A stretch of DNA of 64,000 nt from Mesorhizobium sp. (GCA_004020545.1 SAQE01000008.1:1-64000); one strand, 5' to 3'. Shown: positions 1 through 11,791, counted from the first letter of the stretch. Translations and numbers: made by a program. The notes: a model not told the origin generated them from the sequence alone.

Positions 1-850
1 GGTCAACACCGAGTCCAAGCTGGTCTTCTGGCTGATCGTGGCCGCCTCGCTGGTGCTCGGCGTGCTCCTGATCATCCCGATCGGCGGTGCCGACATGCCG
101 GTCGTGGTGTCGATGCTGAACTCCTATTCCGGCTGGGCAGCAGCAGCGCTCGGCTTCACGCTCGGCAACCTGGCGCTGATCATCACCGGCGCGCTGGTGG
201 GCTCCAGCGGTGCGATCCTGTCCTACATCATGTGCAAGGGCATGAACCGCTCCTTCATCTCGGTCATCCTCGGCGGCTTCGGCGGCGAGACCGCCGCCGC
301 TGCCGACGACGGCATCGAGCGCACCGTCAAGCAGGGCTCGGCCGACGATGCGGCCTATCTGATGATGAACGCGCAGAAGGTCATCATCGTACCCGGCTAC
401 GGCATGGCGGTCGCGCAGGCGCAGCACGCGCTGCGCGAGATGGCCGATAAACTCAAGGCCAACGGCGTCGAGGTGAAGTATGCCATCCACCCGGTCGCCG
501 GCCGCATGCCCGGCCACATGAACGTGCTCTTGGCCGAGGCCAACGTGCCCTATGACGAGGTGTTCGAGCTCGAGGACATCAACTCCGAATTCGCGCAGGC
601 CGACGTCGCCTATGTCATCGGCGCCAATGACGTCACCAACCCGTCCGCGCGGGATGACAAGAGCTCCCCGATCTACGGCATGCCGATCCTCGACGTCGAC
701 AAGGCCCGCACCTGCCTGTTCGTCAAGCGCTCGCTCGGCTCCGGCTATGCAGGCATCGACAACACGCTGTTCTACAAGGACGGCACCATGATGCTGCTCG
801 GCGACGCCAAGAAGATGACCGAGGAAATCGTCAAGGCCATGGATCACTGA
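1..850 (+). CDS. pntB: NAD(P) transhydrogenase subunit beta, 3' part (partial)
   Basis: The gene enters from the left edge and is open from base 2 to the stop at 848-850; its 5' half lies outside the window. PntB is the inner-membrane subunit that couples hydride transfer between NAD(H) and NADP(H) to proton translocation. The visible part starts in the last membrane helices (hydrophobic stretches with [20 protein letters not shown]) and continues into the soluble NADP-binding domain III. That domain shows the [10 protein letters not shown] nucleotide-binding loop, the [19 protein letters not shown] segment and the [10 protein letters not shown] motif, all typical of the family. Nothing looks broken. 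A strong palindrome follows about 30 bases after the stop. Confidence 0.95.
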   Translation, partial: VNTESKLVFWLIVAASLVLGVLLIIPIGGADMPVVVSMLNSYSGWAAAALGFTLGNLALIITGALVGSSGAILSYIMCKGMNRSFISVILGGFGGETAAAADDGIERTVKQGSADDAAYLMMNAQKVIIVPGYGMAVAQAQHALREMADKLKANGVEVKYAIHPVAGRMPGHMNVLLAEANVPYDEVFELEDINSEFAQADVAYVIGANDVTNPSARDDKSSPIYGMPILDVDKARTCLFVKRSLGSGYAGIDNTLFYKDGTMMLLGDAKKMTEEIVKAMDH

Positions 851-883
851 TCAGTCGCAGCTTCCGCAAAAAGCGCGGTCGCG

Positions 884-929
884 TGAACTGACCCCCGAAG
901 GTTGTGTCCAACTTTCGGGGGTCAGTTCA
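884..929. repeat. 21-bp-arm palindrome between pntB and gyrB
   Basis: Bases 884-904 pair with 909-929 around a 4-base loop, with one G-T wobble. Read from the right it begins TGAACTGACCCCCGAAAGTT, which resembles the terminal repeat of IS3-family elements. It lies between the convergent ends of pntB and gyrB and could also act as a bidirectional terminator, although no clean U-tract follows. Terminator or insertion-sequence remnant cannot be decided from sequence alone. Confidence 0.6.
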
Positions 930-972
930 TTGTGCCGGACTTTTTTGCAGAAGGCTGTCGGCCAGATCCTGC

Positions 973-3693
<2,721 letters not shown>

Positions 3694-4275
3694 CTATTCC
3701 GAAGCGAGGCCGGCACGCAGCGCCTTCAGCGCCTCGCTCCAGCGGAACAACTCGTCCAGCATGGTCCTGGCGCCGCCCAGCACCTGCTCGCTCGGATGGT
3801 AGGCGCCATCCTTGTCGAGCAGCGTCCTGTAGGCTGGCAGGGCCACGCCTTCCGGGATCGGCATGACGCCGACGGAGGTCAGCAGCGGCTTGAGCGCCTG
3901 CGCCGCGCGCAGGCCGCCGGACACCCCGCCATAGCTGAAGATGGCGGCGGGCTTGTAGCGCCATTCCTTGAGCAGATAGTCGACGGCATTAACGATCGCT
4001 GGGGCCACGAAGTAATTGTATTCCGGCGCCACAAACACGAAGGCGTCGGCGACGTTGATCGCCTTCGACCAGGCCTTGGTGTGGTCATTCTCATATTTGC
4101 CTAAGCGCGGATGATGCGGTTCGTCGAGCAGCGGCAGCCTGAAGGCGGCAATGTCGGTCAGCACCGGCTCGAACTTGCCGTGCTCGCGCGCGAAGCCCTC
4201 CAGCCACTCGGCGAAGATCGGCCCGGCGCGTCCGGGTCGCGTGCTGCCGATGATGATGCTCAACTGGTGCTTCAC
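3694..4275 (-). CDS. NADPH-dependent FMN reductase family protein
   Basis: The 193-residue protein is a flavodoxin-like reductase. It begins KHQLSIIIGSTRPGRAG, where GSTRPGR is the FMN-phosphate-binding loop of the NADPH-dependent FMN reductase family, and has the APEYNYFVAPAIVNAVDYL segment that usually reads PEYN. The physiological substrate (azo dye, quinone, chromate or free FMN) cannot be told from sequence. I chose a GTG start at 4275 because AGGGAGT lies about 7 bases upstream; longer in-frame starts add a sequence without homology. It stands alone, divergent from the P450 gene. Confidence 0.85.
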   Translation of the reverse strand: MKHQLSIIIGSTRPGRAGPIFAEWLEGFAREHGKFEPVLTDIAAFRLPLLDEPHHPRLGKYENDHTKAWSKAINVADAFVFVAPEYNYFVAPAIVNAVDYLLKEWRYKPAAIFSYGGVSGGLRAAQALKPLLTSVGVMPIPEGVALPAYRTLLDKDGAYHPSEQVLGGARTMLDELFRWSEALKALRAGLASE

Positions 4276-4455
4276 GGGTGGACTCCCTGATGACGGTATC
4301 CGTTGGTGACTAAAGCAAGCGGTCATCGTCAACAAGCAGCCATTGACCGGCGCCGTTCACATTCAGGCGAGGCGGTCTGTTCGCGGACTGGCGTTCAGTC
4401 ACATGGACGCGCGCTTTGCCGGGCACTACATTTAGCGTTGCCTGCGGAGCATGCC

Positions 4456-5826
4456 ATGGACACAAAGCCCGCCCCCTTCGTGCCGCCCGCGCCGAAGCCG
4501 CGCACCCAGCCGCCCTCGACGCTGGAGATGATGCGCATCGTCTACCGCAACCCGCTCGAACTATGGGGCGAGCATACCTACAACGAGCCCTGGATATCGG
4601 TGACCGGCGTCGGCGGACCGCTGGTCATCGCCAACGATCCCGGCCTCATCCGCCACGTGCTGATCGACAACGCCAAGAACTACAAGATGGCGACGGTGCG
4701 CCAGCTGATCCTGCGTCCGATCCTGCGCGACGGCCTGCTCACCGCCGAGGGCGAGGTGTGGAAGCGCTCGCGCAAGGCGATGGCGCCGATGTTCACGCCA
4801 CGCCACATCTTCGGTTTCGCCGAGCCGATGCTGAAGCGCACGCTGGAATTCGTCACCCGCTACGAGGCCGGCGGCACGTCCGACATCGCCCACGACATGA
4901 CGCTGCTCACCTATGACATCTTGGCCGAGACGCTGTTTTCCGGCGAGATCGCCGGCGAGCCCGGCAGCTTCGCCAAGGAGATCGACCGCCTGTTCGAGAC
5001 CATGGGCCGCGTCGACCCGCTCGACCTGTTGCGCGCGCCGGAATGGCTGCCGCGCTTCACCCGCATCCGCGGCCGCAAGACCATGGCCTATTTCCGCAAC
5101 ATCGTGGGCAACACCGTGAAGATGCGCGAGGAGCGGCTGAGGCGCGATCCCGGCGGCGTGCCGGAGGATTTCCTGACGCTTCTGTTGAAAGCCGAGGGGC
5201 CGGACGGGCTGACGCGCGCGGAAGTCGAGGACAACATCATCACCTTCATCGGCGCCGGCCACGAGACCACCGCGCGGGCGCTGGGCTGGACGATCTATTG
5301 CCTGGCCGAGGCACCCTGGGAGCGCGACAGGATCGAGCAGGAGATCGACGCGGTGCTGGCAAGAGAGCCTGACCCGACGAAATGGCTGGACGCCATGCCG
5401 CTCACCCGCGCCGCCTTCGAGGAGGCGCTCCGGCTCTATCCGCCGGCGCCCTCGATCAACCGCGAGCCGATTGAGCCGGAGACCTGGAATGGTCTCTATA
5501 TCCCGAAATACGCCGCCGTGCTGGTGATGCCCTGGGTCGTGCACCGGCATCGCAAGCTGTGGGACCGGCCGGACGCCTTCATGCCGGAGCGCTTCCATCC
5601 GGAAAACCGCGACCGGATCGACCGTTTCCAGTACCTGCCCTTCGGCGCCGGGCCGCGCGTCTGCATCGGCGCCAGCTTCGCCATGCAGGAGGCGATCATC
5701 GCGCTAGCCATCCTGTTGTCGCGCTTCCGCTTCGACACAACGGCCGAAACCCGGCCATGGCCGGTGCAGAAGCTGACCACACAGCCGCAAGGCGGCCTGC
5801 CGATGCAGGTCTCCCGCCGCGGCTGA
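4456..5826 (+). CDS. cytochrome P450
   Basis: This 456-residue soluble bacterial P450 has the complete set of heme-thiolate monooxygenase motifs: the I-helix oxygen-activation motif GAGHETT at 266-272, the K-helix ExxR at Glu323-Arg326, and the heme loop FGAGPRVCIG with the axial cysteine at residue 403. There is no membrane anchor. No ferredoxin or ferredoxin reductase gene lies next to it, so redox partners must be encoded elsewhere. The ATG at 4456 is preceded by GGAG at a suitable distance; the frame is open further upstream but shows no homology there. The substrate is unknown. Confidence 0.93.
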   Translation: MDTKPAPFVPPAPKPRTQPPSTLEMMRIVYRNPLELWGEHTYNEPWISVTGVGGPLVIANDPGLIRHVLIDNAKNYKMATVRQLILRPILRDGLLTAEGEVWKRSRKAMAPMFTPRHIFGFAEPMLKRTLEFVTRYEAGGTSDIAHDMTLLTYDILAETLFSGEIAGEPGSFAKEIDRLFETMGRVDPLDLLRAPEWLPRFTRIRGRKTMAYFRNIVGNTVKMREERLRRDPGGVPEDFLTLLLKAEGPDGLTRAEVEDNIITFIGAGHETTARALGWTIYCLAEAPWERDRIEQEIDAVLAREPDPTKWLDAMPLTRAAFEEALRLYPPAPSINREPIEPETWNGLYIPKYAAVLVMPWVVHRHRKLWDRPDAFMPERFHPENRDRIDRFQYLPFGAGPRVCIGASFAMQEAIIALAILLSRFRFDTTAETRPWPVQKLTTQPQGGLPMQVSRRG

Positions 5827-5837
5827 TTAGAAATCTT

Positions 5838-6821
5838 CTACCGGTCGGCTATCGGCCGGCGCTGCTGGAACTGGCCCGCGGCGCGGAAGCGCCAGAGGTA
5901 GCTCGGCAGGATCGTGGCGATCGCCTGCGGCTGGATGCCGAGGCCGCCGAGCGTCCTGTCCGCCTTGGCCGCGGCTTCGGAGACGACGTTGTGCGCGCGC
6001 AACAGCAGCACCTGGTCCTTGGTCAGCAGCGGATTCGGCAGCAAGCCCAGGATCGAGGCCTGGATGTTCGCCACCCACCACGGCACCGGCACCAGCAGCC
6101 GCCTGCGGTCGATCACGGCAAGCATCTCCTCCATGCATTCCTTGAAGGTCAGCACCTGCGGACCGCCGAGCTCATAGATCTGGCCGCCCTTGACCTCGCC
6201 GTCGACCGAGCGCGCGATCGCCTCGGCGACGTCGCCGACATAGACCGGCTGGAATTTGGTCTGCCCGCCGCCGATCAGCGGCAGGACGGGCGAGAGGCGT
6301 GCCATGGCCGCGAAGCGGTTGAAGAAGCTGTCCTCCGGCCCGAAATTGATCGACGGCCGGAAGATGACGGCATCCGGGATCGTCTCGAACACCGCCTTCT
6401 CGCCGAGCGCCTTGGTGCGGGCGTAGGCGGAAGGCGAGTTCAAGTCGGCGCCGAGCGCCGAGATGTGGGTGAGGCCGGCGCCGACCGCACGCGCGGCCTC
6501 GGCGACGGCGCGTGCGCCGAAGTCGTGCACGGAGCCGAATTTCTGCCGACCGGTCTCGTGCAGGATGGCGACCAGGTTGACGACGTGGTCGGCGCCCTGC
6601 ACGGCGCGGTCGACCGACCAGCGCACGCGCACATTGGCCTGCACCGGCTGGATCTGGCCGACATTGCCGAGCGGCTGCACATGGCCGGCAAGGTCCGGCC
6701 GCCGGCAGGCGACACGGATGCGGTAGCCGCGCTTGGCGAGCGCACGCACGACATGGCGGCCGACAAAGCCCGAGCCGCCGAAGACGACGACGAGCTTGGG
6801 GGTCTGCAGGATTTCGGTCAT
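5838..6821 (-). CDS. NAD(P)-binding NDUFA9/complex I-like epimerase family protein
   Basis: The 327-residue protein is an atypical extended SDR. It opens with the Rossmann motif VVVFGGSGFVGRHVVRALAKRG, has NLVAIL and YARTKALGEKAV (a YxxxK pair), and carries a C-terminal region like that of the eukaryotic complex I accessory subunit NDUFA9 (39 kDa). Alphaproteobacteria commonly carry such a gene; it is thought to bind NADPH and may associate with NADH dehydrogenase or act in quinone or lipid metabolism. The ATG at 6821 has GGAG upstream. It converges on the P450 gene with only 11 bases between stop codons. Confidence 0.85.
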   Translation of the reverse strand: MTEILQTPKLVVVFGGSGFVGRHVVRALAKRGYRIRVACRRPDLAGHVQPLGNVGQIQPVQANVRVRWSVDRAVQGADHVVNLVAILHETGRQKFGSVHDFGARAVAEAARAVGAGLTHISALGADLNSPSAYARTKALGEKAVFETIPDAVIFRPSINFGPEDSFFNRFAAMARLSPVLPLIGGGQTKFQPVYVGDVAEAIARSVDGEVKGGQIYELGGPQVLTFKECMEEMLAVIDRRRLLVPVPWWVANIQASILGLLPNPLLTKDQVLLLRAHNVVSEAAAKADRTLGGLGIQPQAIATILPSYLWRFRAAGQFQQRRPIADR

Positions 6822-7263
6822 GGCTGGCTCCGGCGCGCTTTCCCGATGGTGCTTGGTTACAGCGCCGCGCGGCCAATCGGACGCGCAAAGGACGCTGTAA
6901 GACTTTGATCTGGCCGTTTCATAGTCGGTTTCGCGCCAAAGGCAAAGGGCAGGCGGAGCCAATCACGAGCTTGTTTCGGTGCAAACAGAAAACCCCGCCG
7001 AAGCGGGGTTTTCCGGGCAGTGCTCGCACCGAAACAGGGACCAACGAGGCGGCCTGACCTGAGACGGTATCAAGGCGGCGTGAAGCATTCACGCCCGCCC
7101 CGGCCCTGGACGCCCGGCGCGGCGCCGCCAACCGCAAGCCGCGACCCCAGCCACCCTCGGCGGCTTGCGATGTGGGGTGCCGGTGATGGGTCGTCGCAGG
7201 GCGACAAAAGGTTCAACGGGCACGTGAAGAAATGCGCGCGCCATGTCGCCGGGTGTGCCTTGG
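6822..7263. other. 442-base intergenic region with nested palindrome
   Basis: This stretch lies upstream of the NDUFA9-like gene and downstream of the Ldh-family gene, both on the minus strand. It contains the terminator-like hairpin at 6989-7012, enclosed by a second perfect 11-bp inverted repeat (6972-6982 with 7026-7036). I see no convincing gene or RNA gene in the remainder; open frames here have no start signals or recognisable sequence. Confidence 0.5.
6989..7012. terminator. Bidirectional intrinsic terminator
   Basis: AAAACCCCGC pairs perfectly with GCGGGGTTTT around a CGAA tetraloop, giving an A-tract/T-tract hairpin that works in both directions. It lies between two minus-strand genes and most likely ends transcription of the Ldh-family operon. 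Confidence 0.8.
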
Positions 7264-8265
7264 TCAGGCCGAGTAGCGTTCGGCGAATTCGGAAATGCGC
7301 TGCACGACCGCCTTCGGAACGTCGAAGCCGCGCGCCATCGCCTTTTCCGCAGCCTCGGCGCGGGCGCGGCCGGGAATGTGCACGCCGTAACGCCGCCGCA
7401 GCCGGTCGAGCTGGTCCTTCATGCGCTGTTCGAAATCCGGGTCGAGCAGCTTGGGCTCGATGGCTAAAACGAAGAGCCCGGTTCCGGGGCTGTCCGGCCC
7501 GCCGGAGAACCATGGCGCGTCGAGCGACCAGTTGGCGCCGGAAATGCCTGCCGCCAGCACCTCGACCATAAGGGCGATGTTGGCGCCGCGCTGGCCGCCG
7601 AAGGCGAGCATCGCGCCCTTCATCGCCGCCGCCGGATCGGTGGTCGGGTTGCCGCTTGCGTCCAGCGCCCAGCCCTCGGGGATCTTCTTGCCGTCTTCCG
7701 CCGCCTTGCGGATGTTGACGAAGGCTGTGGCGCTCGACGACTGGTCGATGACGAGCGGCGGCCCGTCGGCGGCAGGTGCTGCAAAGGACATCGGGTTGGT
7801 GCAATAGACCGGCTTGACCGAACCCGAGCCCGCGAGCACCGCCGGTCCGTTTGTGGCGGCGAAGGAAACCAGCCCCTGTCCGGCCAGTCGCCCGGTGAAA
7901 TAGCCGAGCGCGCCGCAGGTATAGGCGTTCTTCTGCGAGAAGATGGCGACGCCGAACAGCTTGGCGGCCTTGGCGAGATCCTCGATGGTGCGGTCGAAGC
8001 CGGTATGGGCCAATCCGCCCCGAGCGTCGGAGAGATAGACGGCGAGCGCCGGCCGGGTGATGACCGGATCGGCATTGCCGTCGATGCGGCCGTCTTGAAT
8101 AGCCTCGAGATAGTCGATGAAATGCGACAGGCCGACTGACGACAGCCCCTCTGCCTCGGCCGCTATGATCGAGGCGACCAGCGACTGCGTCGCCTCCTCA
8201 TTGGCGCCGGCGCCGAGCGCCGCCATCCGGCACAGTCCTTTTGCCTGGTCGAGGGTGAGTTGCAT
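7264..8265 (-). CDS. Ldh family (malate/lactate dehydrogenase-type) oxidoreductase
   Basis: The 333-residue protein belongs to the NAD(P)-dependent Ldh/malate dehydrogenase type 2 family, which includes delta1-piperideine-2-carboxylate/pyrroline-2-carboxylate reductases, ureidoglycolate dehydrogenase and L-sulfolactate dehydrogenase. Typical signs are SVGLSHFIDYLEAIQDGRI near residues 42-60 (with the catalytic His region), FSQKNAYTCGALGYF, the TNPMSFAAP segment and the long C-terminal helical region. It lies about 80 bases downstream of a polar amino acid ABC transporter, on the same strand. Context suggests reduction of a cyclic imino acid or an alpha-keto acid from basic amino acid breakdown. 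The exact substrate is not determined. Confidence 0.85.
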   Translation of the reverse strand: MQLTLDQAKGLCRMAALGAGANEEATQSLVASIIAAEAEGLSSVGLSHFIDYLEAIQDGRIDGNADPVITRPALAVYLSDARGGLAHTGFDRTIEDLAKAAKLFGVAIFSQKNAYTCGALGYFTGRLAGQGLVSFAATNGPAVLAGSGSVKPVYCTNPMSFAAPAADGPPLVIDQSSSATAFVNIRKAAEDGKKIPEGWALDASGNPTTDPAAAMKGAMLAFGGQRGANIALMVEVLAAGISGANWSLDAPWFSGGPDSPGTGLFVLAIEPKLLDPDFEQRMKDQLDRLRRRYGVHIPGRARAEAAEKAMARGFDVPKAVVQRISEFAERYSA

Positions 8266-8282
8266 CAGAGTTGCCCTGCAGC

Positions 8283-8336
8283 GAGTAGCGAATAGGGAAT
8301 AGGGGAGATAAACGAACTACTCGCTATTCGCTACTC
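8283..8336. repeat. Short inverted repeat upstream of Ldh gene
   Basis: GAGTAGCGAATAG at 8283-8295 is repeated in perfect inverted orientation at 8324-8336 and is followed by a further CTATTCGCTA unit. It fills most of the gap between the permease stop and the Ldh start. It looks like a small dispersed intergenic repeat rather than a regulator site; as a stem-loop it could reduce read-through between the two genes. Confidence 0.6.
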
Positions 8337-8344
8337 TCTATTCG

Positions 8345-9154
8345 CTAGCCTATCTTGACCGGAATTCGCGCCTCGATCCTGCTGAAGATCAGGACGAGGA
8401 TGCCGGTGATCGTCATGTAGATCAACGCCAGCAGCAGCAGCGGTTCGTAGGTCAGATAGGTGTCCTGCCGCACCTTGGACGAGACGGCGAAGATGTCGAT
8501 GACGCTGATTGTCGCCACCAGCGGCGTCGACTTAAGCTGCAGCACGGTTTCGCCGGTCAGCGTCGGCAGTGCCCGGTAGAAGGCCTGCGGCAGCCAGATG
8601 CGGCGGAAGATCTTGAAGCGGCTCATGCCGAAGGCGCGCGCCGCCTCGAGCTGCCCTTTCGGCACGCCGGCGAAGGCGCCGCGCATCACTTCGCCCTCAT
8701 AGCCGGCGAAGGACAAGGTCAGCGCCACCACGGCATAGGGCCACGCCTGCCTGAGATACGGCCACATCCAGGACTCGCGGATCCATGGATATTGCGGGAA
8801 CAGCGAGCCCAACCCGTAATAGAGCAGCCAGAGCTGCAACAAGAGCGGCGTGCCGCGGATGATCGTGCAGAAGACTTTTGCCGGCACGGCGAACCAGGAC
8901 GGCCCGCCGGCCTGCGCCAGGCCGAGCGGCACGGCAAGCAGAAAGCCCAGCGCGCAGGTGACGACGAGGATCCACAGCGCCCGCCAGATGCCGAGCAGAC
9001 CCATTTCCCAATATTGCGGCAGCCAGTCCCAGCGCATGAAGAAGGCCGCGCAGAAAACCAGCGCCAGGGCGATCAGGATCAGCACGATGCGGTGCGGCTG
9101 CAGCCACAGCGAGGCACGGGCCGCGACGTTGATGACGGCGGTCTCTCCAGTCAT
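8345..9154 (-). CDS. Polar amino acid ABC transporter permease (HisM type)
   Basis: This 269-residue inner-membrane protein is one of two permeases of a polar amino acid (arginine/histidine/ornithine-type) importer. It has hydrophobic segments starting at about residue 25 and the EAA-loop signature EGEVMRGAFAGVPKGQLEAARAFGMS, which contacts the ATPase. Its ATG shares one base with the stop codon of the preceding permease gene (TGATG), which indicates translational coupling. Domain order and size fit HisM/ArtM. Confidence 0.9.
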   Translation of the reverse strand: MTGETAVINVAARASLWLQPHRIVLILIALALVFCAAFFMRWDWLPQYWEMGLLGIWRALWILVVTCALGFLLAVPLGLAQAGGPSWFAVPAKVFCTIIRGTPLLLQLWLLYYGLGSLFPQYPWIRESWMWPYLRQAWPYAVVALTLSFAGYEGEVMRGAFAGVPKGQLEAARAFGMSRFKIFRRIWLPQAFYRALPTLTGETVLQLKSTPLVATISVIDIFAVSSKVRQDTYLTYEPLLLLALIYMTITGILVLIFSRIEARIPVKIG

Positions 9155-9846
9155 CAGCGCGCCTCCTTGACCGAAGGCATGCCGCGCCGCGACCAGGCTT
9201 CGACACGACCGATGATCAGGTTGGAGAACAGCGTCAGCGCCAGGTAGAGCACGCCAGCCGCGACAAAGAACAACAGATAGGCCTTGGTGACGCCTGCCGC
9301 CTGCCGTGTCGCCAGCGTCAGTTCGAAGAAGCCGACGACGGCAAGCAGCGCCGTGTCCTTGGTGGCGATCAGCCAGAGATTGGCAAGGCCCGGTATGGCG
9401 AAGGGCAGCATCGCCGGCAGCGTTATGCGCCTCAGCATCAGGCCGGGTGGCATGCCATAGGCGCGGGCGGCTTCGATCTGGCCCTGCGGGATGGACAGGA
9501 TGGCGCCGCGGATGACTTCTGTCGAATAGGCGCCCTGGACCACGCCGAGGACGAAGATGCCGGCCGCCAGGCCGCTGATGTCGATGCGCTGATAGCCCAT
9601 TGCCGCCAGCACCTGGTTGATCAGGTCGGTGCCGGCATAATAGAGCAGCAGGATCAGCACCAGTTCCGGCACGGCGCGCACCACGGTGGTATAGATGGCC
9701 AGCAGGTCGCGCGCCACCGGCCCGCCATAGAGCTTGCCACAGGCGCCGCCAGTGCCGATCAGCAGGCCGAGGCAGGTGGCGCCGATGGCGATCTCGATCG
9801 AATGCAGGAATCCGACCAGCAAGGTGCCGCCCCAGCCGGGCGCCAC
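9154..9846 (-). CDS. Polar amino acid ABC transporter permease (HisQ type)
   Basis: This is the second permease of the importer, a 230-residue membrane protein with the coupling motif STEVIRGAILSIPQGQIEAARAYGMP. The start is uncertain. A GTG at 9846 gives the product used here, but it has no clear ribosome-binding site. The frame stays open upstream and encodes a plausible continuation (FLPASAAGIFELLSPVAPGW), with no ATG before the upstream stop codon. The true start may therefore be a rare codon upstream. It is translationally coupled to the HisM-type gene. Confidence 0.87.
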   Translation of the reverse strand: MAPGWGGTLLVGFLHSIEIAIGATCLGLLIGTGGACGKLYGGPVARDLLAIYTTVVRAVPELVLILLLYYAGTDLINQVLAAMGYQRIDISGLAAGIFVLGVVQGAYSTEVIRGAILSIPQGQIEAARAYGMPPGLMLRRITLPAMLPFAIPGLANLWLIATKDTALLAVVGFFELTLATRQAAGVTKAYLLFFVAAGVLYLALTLFSNLIIGRVEAWSRRGMPSVKEAR

Positions 9847-9973
9847 GGGCGACAGGAGTTCGAAAATGCCGGCCGCCGAGGCCGGAAGGAATATGTCGAT
9901 CAGCTTCGCCCCCGGATTGCTGGCAACCGCCGACGGCAGCGTTCAGCGGCAGGCATGCGTGGCAAGGTTTGGG

Positions 9974-10079
9974 CTAGAGCGTTTCAGCGTTCACGGAAAC
10001 GCTGAACCGCTCTAACTATTTGTTTTTACGCAATTCCGGACGGAAAACCGCTACACACTTTTCCTGGAATTGCTCTAGA
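9974..10079. repeat. Dispersed palindromic repeat, copy A
   Basis: The element holds two stem-loops: TTCAGCGTT pairs with AACGCTGAA, and CAATTCC pairs with GGAATTG. It is flanked by CTAGAGC and GCTCTAG. The same sequence recurs at 16058-16108 and 37224-37327, with a degenerate inverted copy near 52511-52575. It lies between the binding-protein gene and the HisQ-type permease, which are co-oriented, so it may affect relative expression. Confidence 0.75.
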
Positions 10080-10124
10080 GGGGCATGGCGCTTGCGCCAT
10101 GCCCCTGGAGCTCATGCGGATAGG

Positions 10125-10919
10125 TCAGTTCGACTGCGTGGCGCCGCCGTAGATGTCGAAGTCGAAATATTTCTTCGAGATCTCGTCATACTTGCCGTTG
10201 GCGCGGATCGCCTTGATGCCTGCGTTGATCTTATCCTTCAGATCGGTGTCTTCCTTGCGCACGCCGGCGCCGACGCCCGGCCCGAGCACCTCGTCGTCCT
10301 GGGCGACCATGCCCTTGAGGTCGCAGCAGCCCTTGCCCTGATCGGTCTTGAGGAATTCGCCAAGCGCGATGGAGTCGGCCTGCACCGCGTCGAGACGGCC
10401 GGCCGCAAGATCATTGTTGGCTTCGTCCTGCGTCTGGTATTCCTTGATCTCCTGCGCGCCGGTGAAGTGCTTCTTGGCGTAGACCGCATGCACCGTCGAC
10501 ACCTGGACGCCGATCACCTTGCCCTTGAGGTCATCCGGCGTGGCGCCGAACTTCTGATCCTTCGGCCCGATGATGGCCGTCGGCGTGTTGTAATACTTGT
10601 CCGAGAAGTCGATCGTCTTCTTGCGTTCGTCGGTGATCGACATCGAGGAGACGATGAGGTCGATCTTCTTGGTGGTCAGCGCCGGAATGATGCCGTCCCA
10701 GGCAACGGGCGTGATGACGCAGTCGAGCTTTTCCTCGGCGCAGACGGCGTCGATGAAGTCGATCTCCCAGCCGACCCACTTGCCGGTCGCATCCGGCGAG
10801 GTGAAGGGCGGATAGGGCTCGGCGGCGACGCCGATCTTGACCTGATCGGCCTTGGCCACGCCCATCGCGGCGACGCCGAACAGCAGCGCCGCTGCGAAGG
10901 TCTTGAGAACAGTCTTCAT
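10125..10919 (-). CDS. Polar amino acid ABC transporter substrate-binding protein
   Basis: This 264-residue periplasmic protein has a Sec signal peptide (MKTVLKTFAAALLFGVAAMGVAKA) and the family-3 solute-binding fold: KIGVAAEPYPPFTSPDATGKWVGWEIDFIDAVC, then SSMSITDERKKTIDFSDKYY. These features are typical of the lysine/arginine/ornithine and histidine binding proteins. It is the specificity component for the adjacent permeases and ATPase. The neighbouring dimethylargininase-like and ketoarginine decarboxylase-like genes make arginine or a related guanidino compound the likeliest ligand (inference). Confidence 0.9.
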   Translation of the reverse strand: MKTVLKTFAAALLFGVAAMGVAKADQVKIGVAAEPYPPFTSPDATGKWVGWEIDFIDAVCAEEKLDCVITPVAWDGIIPALTTKKIDLIVSSMSITDERKKTIDFSDKYYNTPTAIIGPKDQKFGATPDDLKGKVIGVQVSTVHAVYAKKHFTGAQEIKEYQTQDEANNDLAAGRLDAVQADSIALGEFLKTDQGKGCCDLKGMVAQDDEVLGPGVGAGVRKEDTDLKDKINAGIKAIRANGKYDEISKKYFDFDIYGGATQSN

Positions 10920-10975
10920 TTCAGGACTCCCAGTTTGTTGTTGTTCCCGGTTTTTCGCTCCGCTTGACGCCGGCC

Positions 10976-11791
10976 CTAGCCGACGTTGCGGAGGAATTGC
11001 TTGAGCCTTTCGGATTTGGGCGCGCCGAACAATTGTTCCGGCGGGCCTTCTTCCTCGACCAGCCCGTTGTAGAGGTAGACGACATGCGTCGCGACCTCGC
11101 GGGCGAACTTCATTTCATGCGTGACCAGCACCATGGTGCGCCCCTCGCGCGCCAGGTCGCCGATCACCTTCAGCACCTCGCCGACCAGTTCCGGATCGAG
11201 CGCCGAGGTCGGTTCGTCGAACAGCATGACGCGCGGATTGATCGCCAGCGCGCGGGCGATCGCGGCGCGCTGCTGCTGGCCGCCCGAGAGGAACGCCGGA
11301 TAGACGTCGCGCTTCTCCGCCAGCCCGACGCGGGCAAGCAGCTTCTCGGCCTGGGCGATCGCCTCGTCGCGCTTGACGCCCAGCACATGCACCGGAACCT
11401 CGATGACGTTCTCGATCAGCGTCATGTGGCTCCACAGGTTGAAATTCTGGAACACCATGCCGAGCCGGGAGCGGATGCGCTCGATCTGCTTGCGGTCGGC
11501 CGGAACCGTGTGGCCGTGGCTGTCGGCCTTGAGTTTGATTTCCTCCCCGTTGACGCGGATGATGCCGCTGGTCGGGTTTTCCAGGCAGTTGATGCAACGC
11601 AGCAGTGTCGACTTGCCTGAGCCCGACCCGCCGATGATGGCGATCACCTCGCCGTCGCGCGCCGACAGCGAAACGCCTTTCAGCACGTGCAACTGGCCGA
11701 ACTTCTTGTGCAGGTTCTCGACATGGATGGCTTCGGCGGCGCCGCTTTGCGCCTCGCCGGATGGGACTGCGGCAGCCTCCACCGCGCTCAA
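10976..11791 (-). CDS. Polar amino acid ABC transporter ATP-binding protein
   Basis: The 271-residue ATPase of the HisP/GlnQ type powers the importer encoded downstream. It shows Walker A GGSGSGKST, the Q-loop in MVFQNFNLWSHMT, the signature LSGGQQQR, Walker B VMLFDEPTSALDP and the switch histidine in LVTHEMKFA. A roughly 20-residue Ala/Gly-rich N-terminal extension precedes the domain. It is the first gene of the minus-strand transporter operon and lies divergent from the dimethylargininase-like gene, with about 210 bases between them. Confidence 0.93.
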   Translation of the reverse strand: MSAVEAAAVPSGEAQSGAAEAIHVENLHKKFGQLHVLKGVSLSARDGEVIAIIGGSGSGKSTLLRCINCLENPTSGIIRVNGEEIKLKADSHGHTVPADRKQIERIRSRLGMVFQNFNLWSHMTLIENVIEVPVHVLGVKRDEAIAQAEKLLARVGLAEKRDVYPAFLSGGQQQRAAIARALAINPRVMLFDEPTSALDPELVGEVLKVIGDLAREGRTMVLVTHEMKFAREVATHVVYLYNGLVEEEGPPEQLFGAPKSERLKQFLRNVG

